Shown here: piece by piece, positions 12,301 through 21,430 of the stretch
How the letters are laid out: each line of letters begins with the position of its first letter
Position numbering within the stretch: position 1 is the first letter of the stretch
Source: Sipunculus nudus
Taxonomy: Eukaryota; Annelida; Sipuncula; Golfingiida; Sipunculidae
Assembly: GCA_026874595.1 (NCBI GenBank)
Contig: CM049320.1
Coordinates: forward strand, 26,821,214 to 26,885,213
Direction of reading: 5' to 3'
Length of the DNA: 64,000 nt
The notes under the pieces: generated by a model
Told to the model about the DNA's origin: nothing
What the model saw: only the letters and a program-made list of their open reading frames with translations
Database searches by the model: none
Position numbers and translations under genes: made by a program

Positions 12301-14157
12301 ATGTACTGGATACACAGGCTGGACGGGAAAGTTTGTCCGTTGTCAGGGGGATAGTGAGTTGTCCGCTTTACTGAGTTGACGTGAAACATAATAAAGAGGC
12401 AAATTTGAAGGGACTGAGATTTAGTGTCCGCATTAGTGAGTTGTCTGCCTTACTGAGTTGTCTGCAAGTAGGAGTTTCACTGATATATATATATATATCA
12501 TATATGTATTGTATCATGACATGTATCATTATTGGTATCAGGGTTGGGGCCAGGTACTTGTACCTGTACCTGTACCTGTACCTAGGTACACAATTCAGAG
12601 TACCTGTACCTGGCTTTCATGAGTAGGAAGTACCTTGTACCTGTACCTGTACCTGTACCTGGAACTAAAGTACCTTTACCTGGTATAAGGTATTTCAGGT
12701 ACAAATTGGATACTGGAAATGGACACCAGACTCAATTGCATTAACAAAGCTGTCACCCCTGTCAGGACAGTTACCTATCTCAGGCAGGGGTAATTACAAA
12801 GCATTCATCCCTGCTGCCTTTGTAGCTAGTGGGGCTAGCAAGCTGGTCAACCTCCAGCCTCTAAACAGGAAGTTCATTGTGACATTATCAGCACAAGTAT
12901 TAGGCAACTGACTAAGGATGGAACAGGGCTGCCCTCATGCCCATGCAATGTAGACGCAGAACAGGATTGGGGCCAGGTAATGGTACTTGTACCTAGGTGT
13001 ACTGAGCTGTCACCCTTATCCAGGCAGGGGTAATTACTAAGCTTTTATCTAAGCAGCCTAAGTTGACTGGGCTATGGCTAGTAGCATGCTGACCTGGCTA
13101 CCTCCAGCATCTATACAAGAAGTTCATTGTGGCATTATCAGATATAAAGGGTAGAGAGAAAAGGATATGGACAGTGTTGCTCACATGCCTCATGTAGATA
13201 CCTGTTGTCTAGTATACAAAGAACATTGGTGAAGGATAAAGTGAAGAAGGTACAGATCGTGTAACTGAATTCTCAACATATGCCAAAAAAGCAGAACATT
13301 CCATTTCACAGAAAAAAAGTCCCTGCTCAAGCATCAAATGCAGGTGCTCTTAATTCTCAAAACATTCCTCAGTGTGACTTACTGCAATGAACCTGTTTAT
13401 TGTTACTTTCAATTATGTATGTATTATTGTTCATATCATGAAGTTAATCTATAAAAACTGATTATAAGATTTTCCCATTCAGTTAAGCTGTCAAGCCTCT
13501 TTATTTTAAAGAGTGTGTGGTGCTTCAAGACTTTTTGACTTTAAAACATTACTCTAAAACTCAAAACTTGATTTGAAAAAGTGACATCATATTTTAGTAT
13601 ATGAATGAAAGTTTTATATTTCTGTATTACTAACTTTGTCACCTTTATCAGCTTCATTAACTTATCACATTTACTAAAGGCGATCCTTTACATTTGCAGC
13701 TGGCTCGTTTTTTTCATGATGACATAAAAAGCTATAATTTAAACCTTTCTAATGATATATTCAGCCATTCTATTACAACTTAATATCACATATCTACAAG
13801 AAATTTATGCAATGATCATAAGTTCAAATAGCTTTAAAATGTACCTGTACCTGTACCTAGGTACTTTCTTAAGTACCTGTACCTGTACCTAGGTACTCTA
13901 CAATAATGCTGTACCTGTACCTGTACCTGACCATTTTGCAAGTACCTGTACCTGTACCTAGGTACTTTTGCATGTACCTGGCCCCAACCCTGATTGGTAT
14001 TAATATTGTATTACCTAGAGCTGTGAGATCAACAGTGCTCAAACATCGCGCTAGCTGGGTTTCTCCGATCTCATCTTCTTTAATGAGCTTCTTCCTACAC
14101 AGCGTACTTATAATCTTCCGGACAAGCGAAGCCATCTAAAAGCCGGGCATCAGCTAC
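233..14157 (-). CDS. SLC7A1-3-like: Cationic amino-acid transporter (SLC7 CAT type), partial, nine coding exons
   Basis: Nine exons (14157-14015, 9962-9843, 9205-9077, 7747-7592, 7133-6994, 6184-6055, 3469-3247, 1210-1071, 335-233) join in consistent phases into 420 codons. CAT proteins are roughly 620-660 residues, so about the last third is beyond position 1. The family consists of multi-pass plasma-membrane carriers that take up arginine, lysine and ornithine. Visible signatures in order: [11 protein letters not shown] (42-51, first membrane helix), [16 protein letters not shown] (83-98), GELWAF with Glu107, GVKES loop, an N-glycosylation sequon N228-G-T in an external loop, [37 protein letters not shown] and [16 protein letters not shown]. 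Glu107 falls at the number of the glutamate reported as essential in mouse CAT-1. CAT1, 2, 3 or 4 cannot be assigned without the C-terminus. The family call is very secure. Confidence 0.97.
336..1070 (-). other. SLC7 intron without recognisable features
   Basis: AT-rich intron between the two most 3' exons seen. I find no coding similarity, tandem repeat or terminal inverted repeat in it. Confidence 0.6.
1071..1210 (-). CDS. SLC7A1-3-like: SLC7 CAT exon, residues 340-386
   Basis: Acceptor TTTTTCAG and donor GGCAG/GTAAGA, phase 2 in and phase 1 out. It encodes [38 protein letters not shown] and TIVSGILA. The MFPMPRV(I/L)YAMA string is diagnostic of CATs. Confidence 0.96.
1261..1685. repeat. 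21-bp minisatellite, about 20 units
   Basis: Tandem units of the form CTGAGTCCAAGCAACTCAAGT with point variation, within an SLC7 intron. Because 21 is a multiple of three, several frames stay open. The plus strand reads as a Ser-Pro-Asn heptad (SLSPSNS) and the minus strand as LDSDLSC. These are artefacts of the repeat period; no splice sites, start context or family similarity support a protein. Confidence 0.92.
1686..3246 (-). other. Rest of SLC7 intron
   Basis: Nothing recognised apart from a short TA run near 1838-1856 and a small GACAGACAGACA run near 3055-3072. Confidence 0.6.
3247..3469 (-). CDS. SLC7A1-3-like: SLC7 CAT exon, residues 266-339
   Basis: Acceptor CTGTCCAG and donor ACAAG/GTAGGG, phase 1 in and phase 2 out. 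It encodes [12 protein letters not shown], the conserved cytosolic loop, then two hydrophobic helices around [19 protein letters not shown] and [15 protein letters not shown]. Confidence 0.96.
3470..4731 (-). other. SLC7 intron, unassigned
   Basis: No exon, long repeat or RNA gene recognised. Short open frames around 4044-4290 exist on both strands, without similarity or splice context that I can support. Confidence 0.5.
4732..5863. mobile_element. Non-autonomous mariner/pogo-like element in SLC7 intron
   Basis: The ends are inverted: CAGTAGAACC at the left and GGTTCTACTG at the right, each directly flanked by TA. This is the terminal form and TA duplication of the Tc1/mariner/pogo group. 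There is no transposase-sized reading frame in 1132 bp, so it would be non-autonomous or dead. Superfamily is inferred from the short TIR and TA only. Confidence 0.65.
6055..6184 (-). CDS. SLC7A1-3-like: SLC7 CAT exon, residues 223-265
   Basis: Acceptor TTATTCAG and donor ACAACAG/GTAATT, phase 0 in and phase 1 out. The sequon Asn-Gly-Thr (N228) sits in the external loop where vertebrate CATs are glycosylated. After it come [30 protein letters not shown], which contains the strongly conserved [13 protein letters not shown] helix. Confidence 0.95.
6496..6909 (-). mobile_element. TTAA-flanked MITE, complete copy (414 bp)
   Basis: The element begins AGGGGCCC and ends GGTAGGTGAATAGGCTCCT, with TTAA immediately outside both ends. 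The interior matches, in opposite orientation, the copies at 21431-23352 and 35888-53818 (shared blocks such as ttttcacaaccaaa and the caacattgctgt stretch). TTAA duplications fit piggyBac- or Kolobok-type transposases. It lies in the intron between residues 222 and 223 of the transporter. Confidence 0.85.
6994..7133 (-). CDS. SLC7A1-3-like: SLC7 CAT exon, residues 176-222
   Basis: Acceptor GTGACAG at 7134 and donor GATGAG/GTAAGC at 6993, phase 1 in and phase 0 out. It encodes [17 protein letters not shown], a hydrophobic helix [13 protein letters not shown], and [11 protein letters not shown], which leads into the glycosylated external loop. Confidence 0.95.
7300..7533. repeat. Dispersed intronic repeat, copy 1
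   Basis: About 230 bp shared in the same orientation with 10157-10342: both start near CCAATGAAGAAT, contain AATGTACAGTCA and end with TTGCATTCATTAGAATGCAG. No TIR or duplication was identified; class unknown. Confidence 0.75.
7592..7747 (-). CDS. SLC7A1-3-like: SLC7 CAT exon, residues 124-175
   Basis: Acceptor TTAAACAG and donor ACTG/GTAGGT, phase 1 in and out. It encodes [17 protein letters not shown], an external or interfacial stretch, and a hydrophobic segment [11 protein letters not shown]. The TASVARAW block is typical of CAT1-3. Confidence 0.95.
7838..7885. repeat. Compound simple repeat (CT, TA, TG runs)
   Basis: Consecutive short runs of CT, TA and TG within an SLC7 intron. Confidence 0.85.
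8359..9067. mobile_element. TTAA-flanked MITE-like element abutting a splice donor (709 bp)
   Basis: Left end AGGGACATAATCAGG, right end CCTAATCACC read inward from AGGGG; TTAA lies outside both ends (8355-8358 and 9068-9071). Its terminal sequence resembles the other TTAA elements here, although the interior is longer and different. The right TTAA overlaps position +6 of the exon donor at 9076. Confidence 0.75.
9077..9205 (-). CDS. SLC7A1-3-like: SLC7 CAT exon, residues 81-123
   Basis: Acceptor CCTTCAG at 9206, phase 1. It encodes [16 protein letters not shown], then [17 protein letters not shown], among the most conserved blocks of the family, including Glu107. The donor is ATTG/GTAGGT at 9076. 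The last base of that donor hexamer belongs to the TTAA duplication of an adjacent MITE (see 8359-9067). Confidence 0.96.
9206..9842 (-). other. SLC7 intron, nothing recognised
   Basis: Strongly AT-rich intron of 637 bp with no recognisable element. Confidence 0.6.
9843..9962 (-). CDS. SLC7A1-3-like: SLC7 CAT exon, residues 41-80
   Basis: Acceptor TTTTGCAG, phase 1 in and phase 1 out. It encodes [15 protein letters not shown] and the first two hydrophobic helices (42-55 and about 63-80). The donor is GTCTGT at 9842, weaker than the other donors of this gene because position +3 is C. It is supported because splicing here joins directly to [11 protein letters not shown] in the next exon. Confidence 0.95.
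10157..10342. repeat. Dispersed intronic repeat, copy 2
   Basis: Second copy of the repeat at 7300-7533, same orientation, with several small indels. Ends at the same GAATGCAG block. Confidence 0.75.
10589..11011 (-). mobile_element. TATAGTCC-TIR element, copy 1
   Basis: Inverted ends TATAGTTCATTTCACC and GATGAAATAGACTATA, about 40 bp of imperfect terminal repeat. The interior is the reverse complement of 15664-16204 and 20772-21135 (shared blocks include TAACCAGCT and GACAGCTGCTGATTGGATGA). The outer TATA may include a TA duplication. There is no coding capacity. Confidence 0.75.
11090..11345. repeat. Imperfect tandem duplication, about 120 bp unit
   Basis: Two diverged units each contain a block like AACTC(A/C)(C/T)CTGAGA followed by AAATTTCGTGAAAAAAATAT. 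They lie in an SLC7 intron between two mobile elements. Confidence 0.55.
11487..12482. mobile_element. Pogo/mariner-like element with CAGTGAAACTCC ends
   Basis: Perfect 12-bp inverted ends CAGTGAAACTCC and GGAGTTTCACTG bound 996 bp. The phrases gtccg(t/c)attagtgagt near both ends extend the inverted similarity. Both ends lie in TA dinucleotide runs, so the TA duplication cannot be read unambiguously. A 76-codon frame at 11835-12065 has no recognised similarity. Confidence 0.7.
12539..13992 (+). mobile_element. hAT-like non-autonomous element with CAGGTA-repeat ends, copy 1
   Basis: TIR CAGGGTTGGGGCCAGGTAC at the left and its exact inverse at the right bound 1454 bp. A perfect 8-bp duplication ATTGGTAT flanks it at 12531-12538 and 13993-14000. 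Eight-bp duplications and CAGGG termini are hAT hallmarks. Just inside both ends are runs of the hexamer TACCTG or its inverse, forming a long inverted microsatellite. An internal partial duplicate of the end lies near 12965-13030. It has no transposase and sits in the first coding intron of the transporter. Confidence 0.92.
14015..14157 (-). CDS. SLC7A1-3-like: SLC7 CAT exon with start codon (residues 1-40)
   Basis: ATG at 14135-14133 opens a hydrophilic, basic N-terminus beginning [10 protein letters not shown] and ending STVDLTAL, the usual lead into the first membrane helix of CATs. The donor is CTAG/GTAATA at 14014, phase 1. Upstream on the minus strand a pyrimidine-rich stretch ends in TTTCCAG at 14158, so a 22-nt 5'UTR piece (14157-14136) probably splices to a non-coding exon that I cannot locate. 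A hAT-like insertion ends 14 bp downstream of the donor. Confidence 0.93.
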
Positions 14158-14216
14158 CTGGAAATAAACAAACAACTAAAACTAGAATCACACAGATCGA
14201 ACTACAGTCTTTGTTT

Positions 14217-14217
<1 letters not shown>

Positions 14218-14296
<79 letters not shown>
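14218..14296. repeat. (TA)n microsatellite, about 39 units
   Basis: Uninterrupted TA run just upstream of the first coding exon of the transporter, in the presumed 5' intron. Confidence 0.97.
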
Positions 14297-14300
<4 letters not shown>

Positions 14301-14604
14301 ACAATGACTAATGGTAAAATAACAGTATTTAGCAATGTTAAAACCAGTGTGTACACCAGGGATCAAAGTGATTAAACCACCTCATAACCATGCATATAGC
14401 AAATTTACAAACAGATTTAGTTTTGGGCATACAAGGCATTAATACAAGAAGGAAACAAATCAGAAAAACATATGAACATGAGTGCTAGTAATTCCTGGGT
14501 TGTCCTGGACTTGGATCATATAATTTCCTTGATTCCTACAGTTACCAGCATGAAATGACAGTGGAGGCTGAACATTTCGGTTTTATTTGTTTTTAGTTCT
14601 TTAA

Positions 14605-14873
14605 AGGAGCCTATTCTGATAGCTGATGTCTATAAACTGAAGATAATCCCTTGAAATTTGTGAAACTTCCACCACCTCATAGGTTGTAGTTTTTTTCTGT
14701 TTGTCAACATGGACCCATGAACTGTGTTTAGTAACAGGTTGTAGATAAACATCCCTCACAGAGACATTATAAAAACCTTTCATAAAAAGAATTACCTACA
14801 TTTTGTTCAACTGTGTCCAGAATAAGCCAGAAATTGCAAACATTCTACAAATACAACAGATGAATAGCTGCCT
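14605..14873. mobile_element. Short TTAA-flanked MITE (269 bp)
   Basis: Ends AGGAGCCTATTCTG and GAATAGCTGCCT with TTAA immediately outside both (14601-14604, 14874-14877). Terminal consensus agrees with the longer TTAA family; the interior is a shorter relative. Confidence 0.8.
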
Positions 14874-15663
14874 TTAACCTTACTGATGAAAGTATTTTAT
14901 TTTAATGCACAGTATGATAAAACAATAAACCTGACTGATAATATCAGTGGATTTGAGCCTGGCTAAGGTTATAAAAAGCTAATATATAAATCCTGGGTAA
15001 CTATACCTTGATTTTTATGGCTGTACATACTGTGTTTTTATTGTGGAAGCTAAATACACAGTATAATGGATGAACAAACAACATAAGTATGAGCAAACAG
15101 GAATCCCAATGATGCAATCTACACTTGATTATTATGCTAAGTATCTGGTTTGTGAAAATAACTTAATAAGCAGGCCTTAATGATAATGGCTGAAAGGGGA
15201 TTACTTCAAGCCTGTGGTTGGTATTTTGTTAACGAGGGTTTAAATATTATGATATTCACAAAAGGAATATTACTGTGAAATTAAAACCCTTGTGAATAAA
15301 ATGTCCCATGTACACAGATGAAGAGTCATTAACACACTTGCTCCATTGGCATATCAAGTGTTATATTATATATTGTGGTTGGCTAAATTTCAACAAGGCT
15401 GAAATTTTGGGCTCTCTTCATTTAGAACATTTCCTGAGGGTTTCATTTTCGTGATCTAACAAAAAAAATAAATAAATCTAAATACACCAGTATTTGTATT
15501 TATTATATATTATGAAGAAATCCCACTCTATTTCATTTAAATATGTTAAAGTCAATAGTCTTTATATTATTAAAATATTATAATATTTCATGTGTTTGCA
15601 TGGACCAGTTCCAATACCATACAGTTCCAAATTAACAAACCACATTTTCAGAGTTCTGATAAC
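14874..15663. other. Intergenic, nothing recognised
   Basis: AT-rich; no reading frame, repeat or RNA gene that I can support. Confidence 0.5.
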
Positions 15664-16204
15664 TATAGTCCGTTTCATCCCCTCATGTCCACCTGATTTT
15701 TGCTATGAAAATTGTTATTAGGTACATTTCAAGGGAAACAATTATAGTGTAGAGGAGAGGATCACAGAACTTATTTTCAACTAGGTAACTAAATTCCTAC
15801 CTTAAGCCATATTTGAGTAACAGAATTTTCTGAAAATATAAGAAATCAGTCTACATTTTACAACATATCAGACCCACTTATGGCGGTCAAGGTCATTGGT
15901 CACATGCAAAAACAGCCTCAACTGACAGCTGCTGATTGGATGATCTCATGTAAACACTCTAAAAAATATAACCAGCTAAAACAAAGATGGCTACTTATGG
16001 AGGGACACACCATATCTGCCAGATCATGAAAAAGAGACTAAAATGTTGTGAAACATAAACGGGGGATTTATTGTAAAATTCTTAACTGCCATATTAGGTT
16101 GCCACTTTCATATGTTGTTTCCTTGGAAAACATTGAAAAATATAAACTTTTAAGTAAATCATCTACAAAAAACAGGTGGACAGCAGGTGGTGAAATGGAC
16201 TATA
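15664..16204 (+). mobile_element. TATAGTCC-TIR element, copy 2 (most complete)
   Basis: 541 bp bounded by TATAGTCCGTTTCATC and GTGAAATGGACTATA, with imperfect terminal inverted similarity that extends about 45 bp through GTCCACCTG and CAGGTGGAC. Same family as 10589-11011 (inverted) and 20772-21135. Confidence 0.8.
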
Positions 16205-17277
16205 ATTTGTTTAAGCAGATGCATCATCACCTATTTTTCATCTAGATATATGAGGGTTTCATAATTGTGATTAATTCCTATACACAAATATCGTGAAATT
16301 GAAGTCCTAGTGAACTCAAAGACAACCACAGTATGGCTGTAGCCTCCAATGTAAACAGACAATTTTTATAAATTATAACAGATCTTCCTGTTATTTTTAA
16401 ATTAAGTATTGACATTTTTAAAATGATCTAATATTGTACACCAATTTCTACTCATTCTTTTTCATCTTGGTTCATCCCTTGTCAAATAGTTTTATAAATT
16501 TGGTCCATATATTAAGAAAATGATAGTATTATACTCAGAGCAATGTAAATTCTCTCTGCAGGTTACTGTATGGTGAGATCACAAAAATGTAACCCTTGCT
16601 AGACATTTTGAAAGTGAAATTGTGAGATTTTAATCCTGCATATATAAAGTCATCCACAGTAACCTATTGCTGAATATGAAACAACTCGGCTTTTTCAGTA
16701 ACTGAAACACAAGTGAAAGTCCCAAAATATTTGCTCTCCAGTTTGTACTAAAATTGTTTATATAGGACTAGAAGTATTGATATTAAATCAGTTGTTATTT
16801 GATGATCATTCATCAAATAAAAATTAGTTTCAAACCCCTAGGAGTATGGAATTTCTTATCAAATATAGATTTACAGGTGTATCTTCTGGATGGATACATG
16901 CAGGGTTGGCAAAATACTAATAAAGTCCATGATAGTGATAAATACTGGGAAATGCCACTTATTGCTGGTAAATACTGGCAAACTGAATTTTATCAAACCA
17001 GGTCAATTATTTAAATATCTTTATCTTGATTATACTTGGACTATTATTATTAGATACTTCCATATGAAGTTGTTGAGGTAAATATAAGATAAACAAAGCC
17101 TACAGGCCTCATGCAAACCTGTGCTAGGCATATACACCAGGTAAAATGCTTCAATGCTGGACCATTACTTTTCAATTACATGTGTAATATGTACATGAAC
17201 AATGCAAATACAAAACATTTTGAACAAGAACCAATTTCACAAGCATCATTGCTGTAATACTGGCATGGGTGCACACA
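16205..17277. other. Intergenic, nothing recognised
   Basis: AT-rich sequence. Short open frames overlap each other on several frames and show no recognisable domain. Confidence 0.5.
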
Positions 17278-17650
17278 AAATAAAAATGATTGTAGGTGGC
17301 ACCACCAGTCTTGTATACGACAAAGCTCTCCGAGATGTATAAGCATGCCTAATTTCAGGCTGATATATATCAAAACCCTCCTGAGAAATAAGCAGGGACA
17401 TACACTAAGCAAAAACTGGAGCAACCAGTCTTGAAACAAGAAAGCTATCTAATATGTTTAAATATGCACCATTTCAGGTTGATATATCAAATCCCTCCTG
17501 AGACAAAAATGAGGCACATACACTGTGCAAAAGTTGTTGTAGGTGGTGACAGCAGTCTTGTGAATGAGAAAGCAATCAAGGTTGCACAGACAGGTCAAAA
17601 TATCAGGCCAATATATCAACTTTTCTTGAGTGAGGTGCACAGGGCTAACC
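17278..17650. repeat. Diverged tandem repeat, three units of about 120 bp
   Basis: Each unit contains a CAGTCTTG(T/A)A block, then TTTCAGG(C/T)TGATATAT and (C/T)CCTCCTGAGA. The third unit is the most diverged. It resembles pieces of the repeat at 18540-19330 (shared GTAGGTGGCACCAC). Confidence 0.7.
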
Positions 17651-18539
17651 AGGCTTAAGTGAGAAAGGCAGTTGCCCCGAGTGAACCAGAACAAACTGCT
17701 AGTCACACCTCATGCACTGAGTGAACTCTTGACCGGTACCTGGCTGCACTGAGAGAACTCCTAACTTGCTCCTAACCTTGGCTGTCTTGACTGAACTCTT
17801 GACCCGTTGCCTAATCTGATACAGTTGGCAGTATATCAAAGCTTTAATAGATATAGACTGAAACTTTTTCAGTGCCAAATCTGAATCAGTTGGCAGTCTG
17901 CCAATCTATTTACAGATACAGACACAATCTTGGCCTGTTGGTAAATCTATTTAAACATACTGTAAGACTTCAACTATAATGCTTTCATCCAGCTGACATA
18001 TTCTTAAGAATCAAAACTTTTAGGATAATAACAGATGCCTATTGAAAGCTAAATCAGAATACAAATATATTTTATTCATTGATTCATCTTACACATAAGT
18101 TGGATATTGACATTTATGTTGCCTGTACAGCTCTGCTTATATACCCACAGAGCTTAGTCAGTTAATAAAATATATCTACTAGCATTGATTGCAAAAGTAT
18201 TTCACTGTCCAACGACAACTTAAGGTCTTATGATTCAGCCAAAAATCATTTAAGTAAACTTGTATATGACCATCTAAAAGTCATTTTTATGCAATTATAC
18301 AATATTTGAAACAAGTTTTGCAGTAAAGACTTTTTCGTCCCCTAAGGCCTCAGTCTGATATAGGCTTATTTGGGACCAAGACAAATATCAGCTTTCTATG
18401 ACACTAAAAAATTTAATGAACCAGATTTATTTTTATACAAATGAGAGACCCCTACAGTAGGCTATAATGTTTGAAAAGAATTAAACCATCTGGCTGACAG
18501 TTTCATCATAAAATATTTGTAATGTAGTGGCTGAAAGAG
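17651..18539. other. Intergenic, nothing recognised
   Basis: A loose repetition of gaactcttgacc phrases around 17680-17815, and otherwise no feature. Confidence 0.45.
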
Positions 18540-19340
18540 GCCAAAATTACAAGTTTTTTTTACCATAAAAAACGGCTTGATGTAGGTGGCACCACATATA
18601 CCTCAATTTTTAATATGTGTCATGTGACCAACATTTGCACAAAAATTGGTAATTCTAGCTCCTGCCAATTCTGAGATTGCAATGATAGTATACTTACTTG
18701 GCCAAATGACTACGTACAAATTCCTGCAACACACCAAAAATTCACTGAAACCAAAACATTTGAAAAAACTCGGATCATTTCTGTGAAATACTGAACAATT
18801 TGGCTGAATGATTCTGGAGAAGAAGATTTTCTAGCTTTTCCCCTGTAAAATGTTAGTCGATGCAGGTGGCGCCACAAAAACCTCAGTTCCACAACATTTG
18901 AGTTGTGACTGAATTGTTCATACAATTTGGTGATGCCAGCCCTTGATGTTCCTGAGAAATTATTGGTTAACCCTGGTACAATGAAGTTCTATGCAGATGC
19001 CCTTCGAATACCTCAATTTTAAATAGGAATCATGTGATCAACATCTGCATATAACATTTGGTGATGATAGCTCCAGCCATTTCTGAGATTGTAATTAGAG
19101 TAATAAATATGCTTTTTTGGCCAAAAAGACCAAGTTCCTGCAACTCAACAAAAAATCAAAGAACTGGAACCATTCTAACTAACTTGAGAAAAATTGTTCC
19201 TGGGATCATTTCTGTGAAAATGAAATATTGGACAATTTGGTTGGAGAGTTACGAAGAAAAATATTTTCCAAGGTTTTTTAGCTTTTTCTCTATCAAATCT
19301 AAGTCAATGCAGATAGCCAAAAAAAAGACAAGTTCAATTA
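18540..19340 (-). repeat. Long dispersed repeat of two to three modules (related to 45523-46640)
   Basis: Modules recur around 18575-18690, 18850-18940, 18985-19090 and 19309, each with a GATGCAG(G/A)TGGC-like block, a CCTCAATTTTAA block and GCTCC(T/A)GCCA(A/T)TTCTGAGAT. The reverse complement of this architecture appears at 45523-46640. No protein is apparent. Confidence 0.65.
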
Positions 19341-20771
19341 GATAAAGTTTGACATTAAAGCTGATCTAACTGATGCTTACACAAAATCTGGCACTGCTAG
19401 CCTTAACAGTTTTTGACACAGAAAAGGTTAATATGCATACAGTGCATACCAGACATCAGTCAGACACCGACACACCATCAGATAAGCTAACACTTTTGCT
19501 AATATGCATACCATACATCATTATAAAGCCTAACTTTTGTGAACAACTCTATAATTGATTATGGCTATGCAAGATTGACTGTCAGATTGTCTGCATCAGC
19601 AAATGGATCATCGATTTTAGTCAATCATCAGTCCCAACACTGAAATTTAATATCATAAATTATATACCAGGGACTTTCTTAAAAGCAGTGATTCACTGTT
19701 GAGTACTGAATGTGCATGTATGTATATTTTACCCTTTTTGTGATTCTGTTTGCTTTTTCCAATAGTATTAATATATCTTCTGTAGTGACTACTGATAATA
19801 GAAATCAAGATTTGCATTTATGTTAATACATTGGCGGCACAGCTGTATATATTCACTGGGGAGGGGGGCAATAGTGGACATACATAAATATTTCTTATAT
19901 ATAATACATATATATGCCTACATATATCTGCCTATATTATATAAATATATAAATATATATGTTTATGCACTTATGGGGTTGATATGGGGTGGCGGTGGTC
20001 AGTTACAGTCCCGTACAGGAGAATATACTAACTGTACATTGAGGGATACTGATACTCCTTATGATTTTCCATCATATAATTAAACCCAGTTTAAGCCATT
20101 GTCCTGGATTATTAACAGGTTTACTGTGTTTAAAACCAAAGCCTGGTTGTAATTTTTTTTTTTTTTCTGTAAAGGCCTAACTTTAAAGGTGTAATTAATT
20201 TTACTTCCTTCATATTTTATCACATAATGAAAACATGATTAGGACAGCATGTGACCTCACGCCCACAGGACATAGGTCAAATATACTGGTAATGCATACA
20301 AGTGGTTGCTGAGAATTGAGTAACATAATACAAGAGAAGGTTTTAACAATACCCCTGTACATGTAACAGAAACTTTACTGCTATACATAATCCACTACAC
20401 TAAGCTGGCCAGGTCATGCAGGTCAAGTGATTGAGGTCAAAGGTCAAGTTTCCACTACTGGATTGTTGCACTGAGAAAGTTAGACTGTGCCTACTTTCCC
20501 TGACATTAGTCAGTTCATCTGTCTCCTTTTCCTGCTATAGTTATATCAATTTAAATCAGTCAGTGGAGGGTCACAGTGCATGAGGGTTCCTAATCTTCAG
20601 GGATATTTACCTCCCAATCCCCCCCCCCCAGACATTCAGACTTAAGTGAAAGAAGGTCTCAGGAAGGCTCAATCATTCAGGCTTGTATCCAATGTGACTT
20701 GGAGATATGCAGTTAAGTTTGCATAGAGTTGGCCAATAGATTTGACGCGCGGCTTAAGTTTAGTTAACACC
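19341..20771. other. Intergenic, mostly unassigned
   Basis: TA-rich patches near 19900-19960 and a nine-C run near 20621. No gene recognised. Confidence 0.5.
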
Positions 20772-21135
20772 TTATTAGACCATTCTATTCTAAATGTCCA
20801 TCTGTTCTTTGCTATGAAAAAAATTGTATTACTTTACATTTCAAGGGAAAATTGTAGAAGATTAAAGGGCCATATTTTCAGCATGGTAAATAAATACCTC
20901 CTATACACCTTATTTAAGAAATATAATTATTTTATAAGTTGAGATATCAGTCTATATTGTACAACATTTCAGCCCCAATAATGTAGTCAGTCATTGATCA
21001 CATGCAAAAACAACTTCACTTGACAGCTGCTGATTGGATGAAGCCATGTAAAATTGTAAACACTCTAAAAAATATAACCAGCTAAAACAAAGAAGGTTGC
21101 TCATGCAGGGACCCACTCGATCTGTCAGATGATCA
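20772..21135 (+). mobile_element. TATAGTCC-TIR element, copy 3, degraded
   Basis: The interior follows 15664-16204 closely (GTCCATCTG, TTTGCTATGAAAA, ACAGCTGCTGATTGGATGA, AACCAGCTAAAACAAAGA), but the terminal repeat is weak and the right part appears truncated. Confidence 0.7.
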
Positions 21136-21150
21136 CTAGCTTATAAAGGT

Positions 21151-21151
21151 G

Positions 21152-21183
<32 letters not shown>

Positions 21184-21193
21184 AATATATATA
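21151..21193. repeat. (TA)n-rich microsatellite
   Basis: Interrupted TA run. Confidence 0.9.
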
Positions 21194-21267
21194 TTACTGA
21201 AAGAGTTTGTTTGCCATTCCAGGATCATAGTGCTTGATGCATAAAACCAGACCTGCAATAAGTTCAT

Positions 21268-21385
21268 AAAATACATCAATGTATTACTGTTACTACCCGC
21301 AGGTTTCGTGACACCTGGTGACTGCCATGAAGTAAGCACAAAACCTGCGGGTAGTGACAGTAATCAATGCATTGATGTATTTTTT
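21268..21385. repeat. Strong inverted repeat / hairpin
   Basis: The arms share ACTACCCGCAGGTTT and its inverse AAACCTGCGGGTAGT, and pairing continues outward through ATTACTGT and ATACATCAATG with one bulge. The loop is about 25 nt and itself contains CACCTGGTG. It could be a small fold-back element or a transcribed hairpin; nothing else distinguishes these. Confidence 0.85.
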
Positions 21386-21430
21386 TTAACTTCTCATGAA
21401 AACAGTCAAACTGGATCAGCTATTTATTAA

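Noticed and set aside
21268-21385. Confident microRNA precursor
   Set aside because: The hairpin is strong, but there is no family seed I recognise and fold-back repeats look the same; left as an inverted repeat.
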